Of a stretch of 29,128 nucleotides of DNA, positions 15,453 through 23,573 are shown in pieces. Source of the stretch: CAIMZW01 sp037130455 (GTDB taxonomy: Bacteria; Actinomycetota; Actinomycetes; Nanopelagicales; Nanopelagicaceae); the NCBI GenBank assembly GCA_037130455.1, contig JBAXSZ010000017.1:1-29128 (forward strand), in the 5' to 3' direction. The notes under the pieces were generated by a model, which ran no database searches, was not told where the DNA came from, and saw nothing but the letters and a program-made list of their open reading frames with translations. The position numbers were made by a program, and so were the translations under genes. Positions within the stretch are counted from its first letter, which is position 1. The number at the start of each line of letters is the position of its first letter.

Positions 15453-15722
15453 ATGGCGTTACAGCCTGCAGAGAAGTTAGAAATCATCACCAAATATGGC
15501 GCTTCGGCCACTGACACCGGAAGTCCTGAAGCTCAGGTCGCGCTGCTATCCCGACGAATTGAACAAATTACCGAACACCTCAAGACCAATAAAAACGACC
15601 ACCATAATCGTCGTGGACTTTTGTTGCTCGTAGGTAAGCGTCGTCGAATTTTGCAATACCTCGCCAAGACCGACATAACACGTTACAGAGCGATTATCGA
15701 AAAGCTCGGCATTCGCCGCTAA
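15453..15722 (+). CDS. rpsO: 30S ribosomal protein S15
   Basis: Primary binder of 16S rRNA in the 30S platform. The 89 residues are the exact family length. Diagnostic segments are KLEIITKYGASATDTGSPEAQVALLSRRIEQITEHL, then KNDHHNRRGLLLLVGKRRRILQYL, then YRAIIEKLGIRR at the end. The helix-turn with TGSPE and DHH contact the 16S three-way junction in known structures. A good Shine-Dalgarno AAGGAG is 7 nt before the ATG. As usual it lies just before pnp, but here it is preceded by the accessory module instead of ribF. Confidence 0.99.
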   Translation: MALQPAEKLEIITKYGASATDTGSPEAQVALLSRRIEQITEHLKTNKNDHHNRRGLLLLVGKRRRILQYLAKTDITRYRAIIEKLGIRR

Positions 15723-15740
15723 TTAAGTACAACTCTTTCA

Positions 15741-15815
15741 CATCAGTTAATCGGTCCTCGGTAGTGGTTTACGGGTACGAACCCGTGGGCTTCGATCGAA
15801 GATCCATTACTGATG
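15741..15815 (+). ncRNA. Candidate structured RNA leader between rpsO and pnp
   Basis: The 118-nt gap folds by eye into a multi-helix element. An outer stem CATCAGT (15741–15747) pairs with ACTGATG (15809–15815). An inner stem GTAGTGG (15761–15767) pairs with CCATTAC (15804–15810) with one G·U and shares two bases with the outer stem. Two closed hairpins sit inside: ACGGGT/ACCCGT (15771–15776, 15781–15786, tetraloop) and the palindrome CTTCGATCGAAG (15790–15801). There is no T tract, so it is not a terminator. The pnp ribosome-binding site GGAGG follows at 15832–15836. In E. coli a pnp leader hairpin is cut by RNase III and then used for PNPase autocontrol; a comparable role here is inference. 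Confidence 0.5.
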
Positions 15816-15840
15816 CGCAAGAATTAGAAATGGAGGACCC

Positions 15841-18051
15841 ATGGAGGGTCAAGATGTGAAGTTCGCCGTTGCCAATATTGATAACGGTAAGTTTGGAAAA
15901 AGGCAGATTCGGTTTGAAACCGGTCGCCTAGCACGTCAAGCCGCTGGAACTGCTGTTGTCTATTTAGATGACGATTCCATGTTGCTATCAGCAACAACCG
16001 CTGGCAAGACACCTAAAGATCAATTCGATTTCTTCCCACTTACAGTGGATGTTGAAGAGCGTATGTATGCAGCCGGAAAGATTCCTGGTTCATTCTTCCG
16101 TCGTGAAGGACGTCCATCAGAGGATGCAATCCTGACTTGTCGTTTAATCGATCGTCCATTGCGCCCATCCTTCGTGAAGGGATTGCGTAATGAAATTCAG
16201 ATTGTTGTGACCGTAATGGCACTTCACCCTGACCACATGTATGACGTCATCGCGATTAACGCGGCATCGATGTCTACTCAACTTGCTGGATTGCCATTCT
16301 CTGGTCCAATCGGCGGCGTTCGCGTTGCTTTGATTGAGGGCCAATGGGTTGCATTCCCTAACCACTCTGACCTAGAGAAGGCCGTGTTTGACATGGTCGT
16401 TGCTGGTCGAATTGCTGGCGACGATGTTGCCATCATGATGGTTGAAGCTGAAGCCACCGTTAAGACCATTGAACTCATTAAAGGCGGTGCACAAGCACCA
16501 ACCGAAGAGATCGTTGCTCAAGGACTGGATGCGGCTAAGCCATTCATTCGTATTCTTTGCGAAGCGCAGATGGAACTTGCCAAGGTTGCAGCAAAGCCTG
16601 TTTCTGAATTCCCAGTCTTCTTGGATTATCAAGATGATGCTTTCGCTGCTGTTGACAAGCTTGCTAACGCTGACATTGCCAAGGCCATGACCATTCTTGC
16701 TAAGGCAGATCGTGAAACTGCTTTGGATGAAATCAGCGCTTCGGTTAAAGCCGAACTTGCTGCATCTTTTGAAGGACGCGAGAAAGAAATTTCTGCAGCG
16801 CTTCGTTCTGTTACCAAGAAGGTAGTTCGTCAACGTGTACTTCGCGACAAGATTCGTATTGATGGTCGCGGACTTCGCGATATCCGTCCATTGATCGCAG
16901 AGGTGGAAGTAATTCCTCGCGTTCACGGTTCGGCAATCTTCGAACGTGGCGATACCCAAATTCTTGGTGTAACCACTTTGAATATGCTCAAGATGGAACA
17001 ACAGTTAGATACCTTGAGCCCAGAAAATCACAAGCGTTATATGCACAACTACAACTTCCCACCTTATTCAGTTGGCGAAACTGGTCGTGTCGGATCACCT
17101 AAGCGTCGGGAAATTGGCCACGGAGCGCTCGCTGAGCGTGCCCTGCTTCCAGTCCTGCCTTCACGCGAAGAATTTCCATATGCAATTCGCCAGGTATCAG
17201 AAGCCTTGGGATCTAACGGTTCCACCTCAATGGGTTCAGTGTGCGCATCGACAATGTCATTGCTCAATGCCGGTGTTCCATTGAAGGCTGCTGTTGCAGG
17301 TATTGCAATGGGTCTGATTTCCGACGACGTTGATGGCAAAGTTGAATACGTTGCCCTGACCGATATCTTGGGTGCAGAAGATGCCTTCGGTGATATGGAC
17401 TTCAAAGTAGCCGGAACAAAAGATTTCGTAACTGCACTTCAATTGGATACCAAGCTCGATGGCATTCCTGCCTCAGTTCTTGGTGGCGCACTACATCAAG
17501 CGAAAGAAGCTCGTCTTCACATTCTCGATGTAATGAACCAAGCAATTGATGCTCCAGATGAGATGTCACTTCTTGCTCCACGAATTATTTCCATCAAGGT
17601 CCCAGTTGACTTGATCGGTGCCATCATCGGACCTAAGGGCAAGATGATCAACCAAATTCAAGATGAAACCGGCGCAGATATCACCATCGAAGATGATGGA
17701 ACTATTTACATTGGCGCACTTGAAGGATCCCAAGCTGAGGCCGCAAAGGCAATGATCGATGCAATCGCAAATCCGCATATTCCATCAGTGGGAGAGCGCT
17801 TTAACGGTACTGTCGTGAAGTTGGCTACCTTCGGCGCATTCATCTCTTTGGTTCCAGGTAAAGATGGCCTGCTCCACGTCTCGCAAATTCGCAAGATGCA
17901 TGGTGGCAAGCGAATCGAAAACTTGGAAGAAGTTATGAAGGTTGGCGACAAGATTGAAGTTGAAATCGGCGAGATTGATCCAAAGGGCAAATTCTCTTTG
18001 ATCCCAGTCATGGCCGATGGCGCAGTTGCCGAATCTGAGTCAGCTGAATAA
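15841..18051 (+). CDS. pnp: Polyribonucleotide nucleotidyltransferase (PNPase)
   Basis: Phosphorolytic 3'-to-5' exoribonuclease that also polymerises RNA tails; trimeric, cytoplasmic. The 736 residues contain all domains in order. The first RNase PH-like core has SFFRREGRPSEDAILTCRLIDRPLRP. A helical linker follows. The second RNase PH core has RIDGRGLRDIRPL, HGSAIFERGDTQ and the conserved SNGSTSMGSVCASTMSLLNAGV. The KH domain begins near residue 592 with GAIIGPKGKMINQIQ. The S1 domain begins near residue 650 with GTVVKLATFGAFISLVPGKDGLLHVSQI. The start is ATG 15841 with GGAGG 4 nt upstream. The M16 peptidase start codon follows the stop directly, without any spacer. A structured leader precedes it. 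Confidence 0.98.
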   Translation: MEGQDVKFAVANIDNGKFGKRQIRFETGRLARQAAGTAVVYLDDDSMLLSATTAGKTPKDQFDFFPLTVDVEERMYAAGKIPGSFFRREGRPSEDAILTCRLIDRPLRPSFVKGLRNEIQIVVTVMALHPDHMYDVIAINAASMSTQLAGLPFSGPIGGVRVALIEGQWVAFPNHSDLEKAVFDMVVAGRIAGDDVAIMMVEAEATVKTIELIKGGAQAPTEEIVAQGLDAAKPFIRILCEAQMELAKVAAKPVSEFPVFLDYQDDAFAAVDKLANADIAKAMTILAKADRETALDEISASVKAELAASFEGREKEISAALRSVTKKVVRQRVLRDKIRIDGRGLRDIRPLIAEVEVIPRVHGSAIFERGDTQILGVTTLNMLKMEQQLDTLSPENHKRYMHNYNFPPYSVGETGRVGSPKRREIGHGALAERALLPVLPSREEFPYAIRQVSEALGSNGSTSMGSVCASTMSLLNAGVPLKAAVAGIAMGLISDDVDGKVEYVALTDILGAEDAFGDMDFKVAGTKDFVTALQLDTKLDGIPASVLGGALHQAKEARLHILDVMNQAIDAPDEMSLLAPRIISIKVPVDLIGAIIGPKGKMINQIQDETGADITIEDDGTIYIGALEGSQAEAAKAMIDAIANPHIPSVGERFNGTVVKLATFGAFISLVPGKDGLLHVSQIRKMHGGKRIENLEEVMKVGDKIEVEIGEIDPKGKFSLIPVMADGAVAESESAE

Positions 18052-19323
18052 TTGAGTAAAACCCTTCTGCCCAGCGGGCTGCGAATCGTTACTGAGGAAG
18101 TCAGTACGGTTCGCTCTGCTGCAGTTGGTATCTGGGTCAATGTGGGCTCTCGCGATGAAACACCAAAAGTCGCGGGAGCTTCACACTTTCTCGAACACCT
18201 ACTCTTCAAAGGTACCAAACGCAGAAATGCCATGGAGATTTCTTCTGCCATTGAAGAAGTAGGCGGCGAAATGAACGCCTTCACCAGCAAGGAATACACC
18301 TGCTTTTACGCCCGCGTGATCGATACCGATCTGCCTATGGCGATTGATGTAATTTCCGATTTGATTACCTCATCTGTTGTTAAGCCCGAAGATGTGGATT
18401 CCGAACGCAATGTTGTTTTGGAAGAGATCGCGATGCGCGATGATGACCCTTCTGATCTCATCCACGATTTATTCCTAGAGACCATGTACGGCGACACCCA
18501 ATTGGGCCGGCCAATCTTGGGAACCGTCGATTCCATCAAGGAAATGTCGCGCAATTCTGTATACAACTATTACAAGAAGAAGTATCAACCTTCTGACATC
18601 GTTGTAGCCGTTGCTGGAAACGTGAAACACAAAAAAGTCTCCCAATTGGTTCAAGCCGCACTCTCCAAAGATGGATTTTTGGATGTTGAAGATTCTGATT
18701 CCAACCTTCGTTCAGCGGCCACAGCAAAAATCACTGGCCACCACAAAGTGGGAATTATTGAACGCAAAACCGAGCAAGCGCATTTGCTGATCGGCGTTGA
18801 AGGCGTAGCCCGCAATGATGATCGTCGCTTTGCCATGAGTATCTTGGCATCTGCACTAGGTGGCGGAATGTCTTCCAGACTCTTTCAAGAAATTCGCGAA
18901 AAGCGTGGTTTGGCATATTCGGTATATGCCTATGTGCAACAATTTTCTGGCTCTGGATCTTTGTCGTTTTACGCTGGTTGCCAACCGAATAAGGCCGAAG
19001 AAGTCGTCAAGATTATTCAGGCGGTCACTCACGATGTAGCTGAGAATGGCTTGACCGATGAAGAAATTTTCCGGGCGAAGGGCTCCGTTTCTGGTTCGCT
19101 AGTCCTGAGCCAAGAAGATACTGGGTCACGCATGAGCCGAATCGGCAAGAGCGAACTCGTGTATGGCGAAATCATGAGTTTCGATGAAATTTTGAACAAG
19201 ATTGCCAAGGTGACGCCGGAAGAAATTCGTGCCGTTGCGCTGGCGCTGCTTCCAAAACCTTCTACGCTTGCGATCGTGGGGCCATTCAAAAGTACTAGCA
19301 AGTTTGAAAAGGTGATCGCATGA
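18052..19323 (+). CDS. M16-family zinc metallopeptidase (PepR/processing-peptidase-like)
   Basis: The 423-residue protein is a pitrilysin/insulinase-clan zinc peptidase of the single-chain bacterial type. The inverted zinc motif HFLEH is at residues 45–49 (His45, Glu48, His49). The third ligand glutamate lies about 76 residues later in NVVLEEIAMRDDDP (Glu124 or Glu125), as the family requires. The C-terminal half carries GGGMSSRLFQEIREKRGLAYSVYAY, the substrate-binding block. It begins with TTG directly after the pnp stop and has no room for its own ribosome-binding site except within the pnp end. This pnp–M16 order is conserved in actinobacteria and many firmicutes. Its physiological substrate is not established. 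The stop overlaps the dapB ATG by 4 nt. Confidence 0.93.
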   Translation: MSKTLLPSGLRIVTEEVSTVRSAAVGIWVNVGSRDETPKVAGASHFLEHLLFKGTKRRNAMEISSAIEEVGGEMNAFTSKEYTCFYARVIDTDLPMAIDVISDLITSSVVKPEDVDSERNVVLEEIAMRDDDPSDLIHDLFLETMYGDTQLGRPILGTVDSIKEMSRNSVYNYYKKKYQPSDIVVAVAGNVKHKKVSQLVQAALSKDGFLDVEDSDSNLRSAATAKITGHHKVGIIERKTEQAHLLIGVEGVARNDDRRFAMSILASALGGGMSSRLFQEIREKRGLAYSVYAYVQQFSGSGSLSFYAGCQPNKAEEVVKIIQAVTHDVAENGLTDEEIFRAKGSVSGSLVLSQEDTGSRMSRIGKSELVYGEIMSFDEILNKIAKVTPEEIRAVALALLPKPSTLAIVGPFKSTSKFEKVIA

Positions 19324-20069
19324 CGATAAAAGTTGCGGTGTTAGGTTCTCAAGGGCGCATGGGGGCTGAATGCATAAAGGCCATTGCCGGTCAATCTGAT
19401 TTAGAGCTTGTTGCTCAAATAGATTTAGGTGATGACATTCATCAACTAGTTTCTAGCCAAGCCCAGGTAATCGTGGACTTTACGCATCCTGACGCAGTGA
19501 TGGGGAATTTGGATTTTGCCATCAATAATGGAATCAACGTAGTCGTGGGTACCACTGGTTTCGATGATCACAAACTTTCACAGGTGAAAACTTGGCTTGC
19601 CAATAACCCAAAAGTTGGTGCACTGATTGCCCCTAACTTTGGCTTGGGTGCCGTTTTAATGATGCAGTTTGCGGCTCAGGCTTCAAAATATTTTGAATCA
19701 GTTGAAATTGTGGAACTACATCACCCCAATAAAGCAGATGCACCTTCCGGCACTGCCACCAGGACTGCGGAAATGATTACGCAAGCACGTACATCTGTCG
19801 CCAAGGAGCCAATGCCGGATGCCACGACTTCAGCTCTGGATGGCGCACGGGGGGCTCTTGTCGGTGATGTACGGATTCATTCGGTCCGACTTCGCGGGTT
19901 AGTGGCTCACCAAGAAGTTATCTTGGGGGATATGGGAGAGACGCTTTCGATCCGCCATGATTCCATTGACCGTAGTGGCTTCATGCCAGGGGTGCTTCTT
20001 GGAATCCGCAGCGTCGTCACAACACCGGGTTTAACTTTTGGACTTGAAAATTTCATGGACCTCGCTTAA
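19320..20069 (+). CDS. dapB: 4-hydroxy-tetrahydrodipicolinate reductase
   Basis: NAD(P)H-dependent step of the diaminopimelate/lysine pathway, acting directly after DapA, which is encoded at 26210 in this window. The 249 residues show the nucleotide loop VAVLGSQGRMG, then IVDFTHPDAVMGNL, VVGTTGF and PNFGLGAVLMMQFA. The substrate and catalytic block is ELHHPNKADAPSGTATRTAE. The C terminus has HSVRLRGLVAHQEVILGDMGETLSIRHDS, also diagnostic. The ATG overlaps the peptidase stop. In related genomes thyX and dapA follow closely; here about 5.3 kb carrying glutaredoxin, pot and azl genes lies between. Confidence 0.97.
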   Translation: MTIKVAVLGSQGRMGAECIKAIAGQSDLELVAQIDLGDDIHQLVSSQAQVIVDFTHPDAVMGNLDFAINNGINVVVGTTGFDDHKLSQVKTWLANNPKVGALIAPNFGLGAVLMMQFAAQASKYFESVEIVELHHPNKADAPSGTATRTAEMITQARTSVAKEPMPDATTSALDGARGALVGDVRIHSVRLRGLVAHQEVILGDMGETLSIRHDSIDRSGFMPGVLLGIRSVVTTPGLTFGLENFMDLA

Positions 20070-20093
20070 AGCGCACTATTGGATACCCAAACT

Positions 20094-20345
20094 ATGACAT
20101 CTTCTATAACTATGTTCGGCGCGATGTGGTGTGGGGATTGCCGTCGTTCGAAGCGATTTTTGGACGACAATCACGTGTCCTACGAATATATAGATACTGA
20201 AACCGAGCTGCAGGCTGCCGCCACAATCTTAGAAATCAGCGGTCGTCAAAATATCCCATTGATTATTTTCCCAGATGGCACGCACTTGACCGAACCTTCC
20301 GATAAGGATTTGAAGGAAAAATTGGAATCTTTGGCTATCCTCTAG
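20094..20345 (+). CDS. Glutaredoxin-like protein, mycoredoxin type
   Basis: A small thioredoxin-fold redox protein of 83 residues. MTSSITMFGAMWCGDCRRSKRF places a CxxC active site at Cys13–Cys16, sequence CGDC. The cis-proline is in RQNIPLIIF, followed by DGTHLTEPS, as in glutaredoxins. Mycoredoxin-1 of mycobacteria, which uses mycothiol, has a closely similar opening and size, and actinobacteria use mycothiol instead of glutathione; assignment to that subgroup is inference. The ATG at 20094 is preferred to an in-frame TTG at 20079 because family proteins begin just before the first strand. It lies 24 nt after dapB and 2 nt before potA, so it is probably transcribed with the transporter. Confidence 0.85.
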   Translation: MTSSITMFGAMWCGDCRRSKRFLDDNHVSYEYIDTETELQAAATILEISGRQNIPLIIFPDGTHLTEPSDKDLKEKLESLAIL

Positions 20346-20347
20346 CC

Positions 20348-21346
20348 GTGACCAACGCAATTGTTCTGACCGAACTTCGCAAGAACTTCGGGGAAGTAGC
20401 AGCCGTGGCTGGCGTGAACTTGGAAATTGCAGATGGTGAATTTTTTGCCATGTTGGGTCCCAGTGGTTCTGGAAAAACCACGGTGCTCCGTTTAATCGCG
20501 GGGTTTGAAATTCCCGACTCTGGCCGAATTGAAATTGCTGGCGAAGATGTCAGCAGTACTCCGCCCTTTAATCGCGATGTAAATACCGTCTTTCAAGATT
20601 ATGCACTCTTCCCCCATATGAGCGTTGTAAAAAATGTGGAGTATGGGCTGCGAGTCAAAGGTGTAGCTAAAGCGCAACGACATACCCGCGCGCTACGCGC
20701 CCTTGAGCGAGTAAAACTGGTTGGCTACGAAAATCGGAAACCATCGCAACTCAGCGGCGGCCAGCGCCAGCGAGTTGCCCTTGCTCGTGCCATCGTCAAT
20801 GAGCCAAAAGTCCTCCTACTGGATGAACCACTAGGTGCGCTCGATTTGAAATTGCGCCATGAAATGCAGAAGGAATTGAAAGAGCTGCAAACCCAATTGG
20901 GAATCACCTTTATTTTCGTAACACATGATCAAGAAGAGGCGCTCACCATGGCCGATCGAATTGCTGTCTTTAATCAAGGCCAGATCATTCAAATTGGAAG
21001 CCCACAAGAGATATACGAAAAACCGGCCACCGAATTCGTCGCCGGGTTCGTGGGAATCTCGAATCTGCTTCATGAGGTCGCCAGCCAGCAAATATTGGGT
21101 AAATCCGGGATCTTCAGTATCCGTCCAGAAAAAATTAAATTCGGCTCCCAGTTTGATCGGAAGGCATCTGGCAGCGTTGCGCAGATTCAATTCCTTGGAT
21201 CTTTTACTCGCATAGATATTGAATTGCCCCAGTCCGACCGACTAACTTTGTTGCAAGAAAATACTGGGGCGAGTTCGGATTTACCCACTGTTGGTTCACA
21301 AGTTCAAATTTCTTGGGATTCGAAATACGAATTTCAAGTCGGGTGA
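20348..21346 (+). CDS. potA: ABC transporter ATP-binding protein, PotA type
   Basis: Cytoplasmic ATPase subunit of a polyamine-type importer, 332 residues. Walker A is GPSGSGKTT (37–45). The Q-loop glutamine is Gln83 in VFQDYALFPHM. The signature LSGGQ is at 135–139, Walker B VLLLDE at 155–160, and the switch histidine is His193 in VTHDQEEALTMADR. A C-terminal TOBE/OB regulatory domain begins near residue 240 (FSIRPEKIKFG). The segment QDYALFPHMSVVKNVEYGL is typical of the spermidine/putrescine–iron–thiamine subgroup. It starts with GTG 2 nt after the glutaredoxin-like gene. The substrate is set by the binding protein; PotA-type ATPases also serve other organic cations. Confidence 0.92.
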   Translation: MTNAIVLTELRKNFGEVAAVAGVNLEIADGEFFAMLGPSGSGKTTVLRLIAGFEIPDSGRIEIAGEDVSSTPPFNRDVNTVFQDYALFPHMSVVKNVEYGLRVKGVAKAQRHTRALRALERVKLVGYENRKPSQLSGGQRQRVALARAIVNEPKVLLLDEPLGALDLKLRHEMQKELKELQTQLGITFIFVTHDQEEALTMADRIAVFNQGQIIQIGSPQEIYEKPATEFVAGFVGISNLLHEVASQQILGKSGIFSIRPEKIKFGSQFDRKASGSVAQIQFLGSFTRIDIELPQSDRLTLLQENTGASSDLPTVGSQVQISWDSKYEFQVG

Positions 21347-21380
21347 AAGCCCAAACAGACGGTTAGAAAGAAAGGTACTC

Positions 21381-22577
21381 ATGTTGCGTTCAAAGAGAGT
21401 TCTTGCAATGGCAAGCGCCGTCTCTACTGCGCTCTTGGTCATCGGCGGTAGCCTGGTCGCTACATCTTCTGCATCAGCTGCGTCGGTTCTGCCAAAAGTT
21501 CCCATGGCAAAGTCAGTTGGCAAAGGCGAAGGTGCGCTCAATATCGTCATTTGGGCAGGCTATGCCGAAAATGGAAGTAGCGATAAATCCGTTGACTGGG
21601 TTACCCCATTTCAGAAAGCGACTGGATGCAAAGTAAATGCCAAAGTCGGAAATACATCAGATGAGATGGTGACATTGATGAAATCCGGAGGTTATGACGG
21701 TGTCTCTGCTTCAGGTGATGCTACTAACCGATTGATTTACGGTGGCGTCGTGGCCCCGGTAAATACGGCGCTTGTTCCAAGCTATGCCAACATTTCACCG
21801 TTCTTGAAGAACAAGAGTTGGAACTCCGCTGGCGGTCAGATGTATGGAATTCCTCATGGTTGGGGCGCCAATGTTTTGGCTTACAACTCTGCAAAAGTAA
21901 AGCCAGCACCAACTTCATGGAGCGTGGTCTTTGATCCTAAATCTCCATATGCCGGAAAGATCACGGCCTACGATTCACCTATCTATATTGCTGATGCCGC
22001 TTTGTATTTGATGAAAACATCACCTGCATTAGGAATCAAAAATCCATATGCATTGGATCAAAAGCAATTTGATGCCGCAGTTGCCTTATTAAAAGGTCAG
22101 AAGAAGATTGTTGGTGAGTATTGGTCGGATTACACCAAGGCGGTGCAATCGTACGAATCTGGTAACACCCTACTTGGTACTTCCTGGCAGGTTATTGCTA
22201 ACCTCATCAGTTCAGATAAGAAAGTGCCAATTGCCTCTGTCCTTCCTAAAGAGGGATCCACCGGCTGGTCTGATACGTGGATGATTTCGGCTAAAGCTGC
22301 CCACCCAAATTGCATGTATAAGTGGATGGATTGGATCGCATCACCAACGGCAAATGCGCAAGTTGCTGAATGGTTTGGCGAAGCACCATCTAATGCAAAG
22401 GCATGTAACTTCACCGCAGATAAGTCCTTCTGTGCTACTTATCATGCAACTGATGCCGCTTACGCAAAAAATATCTATTACTGGACCACTCCAACTTCAA
22501 CTTGTTTGGATGGACGCAAGGTGGCCTGTAAAGACTATGCCGCGTGGACCCAAGCCTGGACTGCGATAAAGGGATAA
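21381..22577 (+). CDS. potD: Extracellular substrate-binding protein, PotD-like
   Basis: The 398-residue exported protein is a family 1 solute-binding protein. A Sec signal peptide covers residues 1–33: basic MLRSKR, a hydrophobic core, and ASA before Ala34 as a signal peptidase I site. There is no lipobox cysteine. The mature part starts near ALNIVIWAGYAENG and has the PotD-like blocks YDGVSASGDATNRLIYGGVV, MYGIPHGWGANVLAYN and WMDWIASPTANAQVAEWFGEAPSNA. Six cysteines are in the mature chain, five of them in the last third. ATG 21381 has GAAAGAAAGG upstream; a longer in-frame start would bury the signal peptide. The potA, binding protein, potB, potC order fits a polyamine or related amine importer. 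Exact ligand is not predictable. Confidence 0.88.
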   Translation: MLRSKRVLAMASAVSTALLVIGGSLVATSSASAASVLPKVPMAKSVGKGEGALNIVIWAGYAENGSSDKSVDWVTPFQKATGCKVNAKVGNTSDEMVTLMKSGGYDGVSASGDATNRLIYGGVVAPVNTALVPSYANISPFLKNKSWNSAGGQMYGIPHGWGANVLAYNSAKVKPAPTSWSVVFDPKSPYAGKITAYDSPIYIADAALYLMKTSPALGIKNPYALDQKQFDAAVALLKGQKKIVGEYWSDYTKAVQSYESGNTLLGTSWQVIANLISSDKKVPIASVLPKEGSTGWSDTWMISAKAAHPNCMYKWMDWIASPTANAQVAEWFGEAPSNAKACNFTADKSFCATYHATDAAYAKNIYYWTTPTSTCLDGRKVACKDYAAWTQAWTAIKG

Positions 22578-22584
22578 CTACTTG

Positions 22585-22618
22585 ATTAGCGGGGGTGGCT
22601 GATTCCGCCCCCGCTAAT
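22585..22618 (+). terminator. Strong GC-rich stem-loop between potD and potB
   Basis: A 14-bp stem (22585–22598 with 22605–22618, one G·U pair, 6-nt loop) has the core AGCGGGGG/CCCCCGCT. A short TCTTT follows, so it could terminate partly. It sits 7 nt after the binding-protein stop and 16 nt before the potB start. In ABC operons such intercistronic hairpins commonly protect the binding-protein mRNA or reduce permease expression. Confidence 0.75.
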
Positions 22619-22634
22619 TCTTTAGGAAAACATT

Positions 22635-23528
22635 GTGAGCATTCAAAGCCCGGAGCGAGTCGCTTCGAAAAATAGGATCTCCACCTGGCTTTATTTGCAT
22701 CCCCGAAGTCGCTTAGCGATCTTATTGAGTGCACCTATAACCTGGTTGGTGGTTGCTTACTTGGGTTCATTGGCCACCATGATTTTTTCAGCTTTTTGGT
22801 CGGTGGACTCTTTCACTGGAAATGTCATTCATAAATTAACGTTGGAAAATTTCCATATCCTTCTAACTCAATCTGTTTATCGAGACATAGCGCTTCGGTC
22901 ATTGGGTGTGGCTATTTTTGTAACTGTAGTCGATGCGTTTATTGCCATCCCGATTGCTTTCTTCATGGCGAAAGTCTTGACGCCTCGACTTCGAAATTTT
23001 GCTGTAGTGATTATCATTTTGCCGTTGTGGGCAAGTTACTTAGTAAAGGCTTATGCCTGGAGAACAATGTTTTCCGACAGTGGCGTTTTAGCCTGGTTCT
23101 TTGGCCGGTTTCACATTTCCACCCCCGGTTATGGGCTCTTTGCCACCGCCGTAACCTTGTGTTATTTGTGGCTGCCTTACATGATCTTGCCGATTTATGC
23201 CGGACTGGAACGGTTACCGGATTCACTTTTGGAAGCATCCAGCGATTTAGGAGCTAGTGCCGGGAAAACATTTCGTTCCATTATCGTTCCCATGATTTAC
23301 CCCTCGATTATCGCTGGGTCGCTCTTCACCTTTTCATTAACCCTAGGCGATTACATTGTCGTCAAAATTGTAGGTGGCAAATCCCAACTGATGGCCAACG
23401 TTGTTTATGACAATGTTGGAACTGCAGGCAACCTCCCTTTCGCCGCAGCGGCAGCGCTCTTTCCCATTATTGTTATTTTGGGGTATTTGACCTTCGTCCG
23501 AAAATCTGGCGCACTGGAGAATTTCTAA
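22635..23528 (+). CDS. potB: ABC transporter permease, PotB type
   Basis: Inner-membrane permease of 297 residues with about six transmembrane segments. The first helix is LAILLSAPITWLVVAYLGSLATMIF. The cytoplasmic EAA loop that contacts the ATPase is LPDSLLEASSDLGASAGKTFRSIIVPMIYPSIIAG. The conserved ASYLVKAYAWRTMFSDSGVLAWFFG stretch is typical of PotB/PotH relatives. The start is GTG 22635 with AGGAAAA just upstream. It lies after the stem-loop that follows potD. The stop TAA overlaps an ATG that opens a micro-ORF leading into potC (see the repeat entry). It should pair with the PotC-type permease as a heterodimer. Confidence 0.93.
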   Translation: MSIQSPERVASKNRISTWLYLHPRSRLAILLSAPITWLVVAYLGSLATMIFSAFWSVDSFTGNVIHKLTLENFHILLTQSVYRDIALRSLGVAIFVTVVDAFIAIPIAFFMAKVLTPRLRNFAVVIIILPLWASYLVKAYAWRTMFSDSGVLAWFFGRFHISTPGYGLFATAVTLCYLWLPYMILPIYAGLERLPDSLLEASSDLGASAGKTFRSIIVPMIYPSIIAGSLFTFSLTLGDYIVVKIVGGKSQLMANVVYDNVGTAGNLPFAAAAALFPIIVILGYLTFVRKSGALENF

Positions 23529-23573
23529 TGAAAATCTCCACGACGAAAAGGCAGAATTTCTGATGAAAATCTC
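23518..23573 (+). repeat. Duplicated potB/potC junction with 11-codon micro-ORF
   Basis: A 21-bp segment at 23518–23538 recurs at 23553–23573 with one A/G change, 35 nt apart. Each copy holds the end of a reading frame (AATTTC plus stop) overlapped by an ATG, then AAA ATC TC. The first copy is the real potB end and opens MKISTTKRQNF (23528–23563, stop TGA). The second copy overlaps that TGA with the potC ATG (TGATG) and starts MKIS again. The duplication therefore made a micro-ORF and kept stop/start coupling at both junctions. Confidence 0.85.

Noticed and set aside
15761..15815. tRNA-like look of the rpsO–pnp gap (GGGTACGAACCC)
   Set aside because: The apparent T-arm has a 6-bp stem with a 4-nt loop rather than 5 bp with 7 nt, and no acceptor stem, anticodon arm or D-arm can be drawn.
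21291..21380. Upstream start for the binding protein
   Set aside because: It would place about 30 residues before the signal peptide and overlap potA; ATG 21381 has a purine-rich site at normal spacing.
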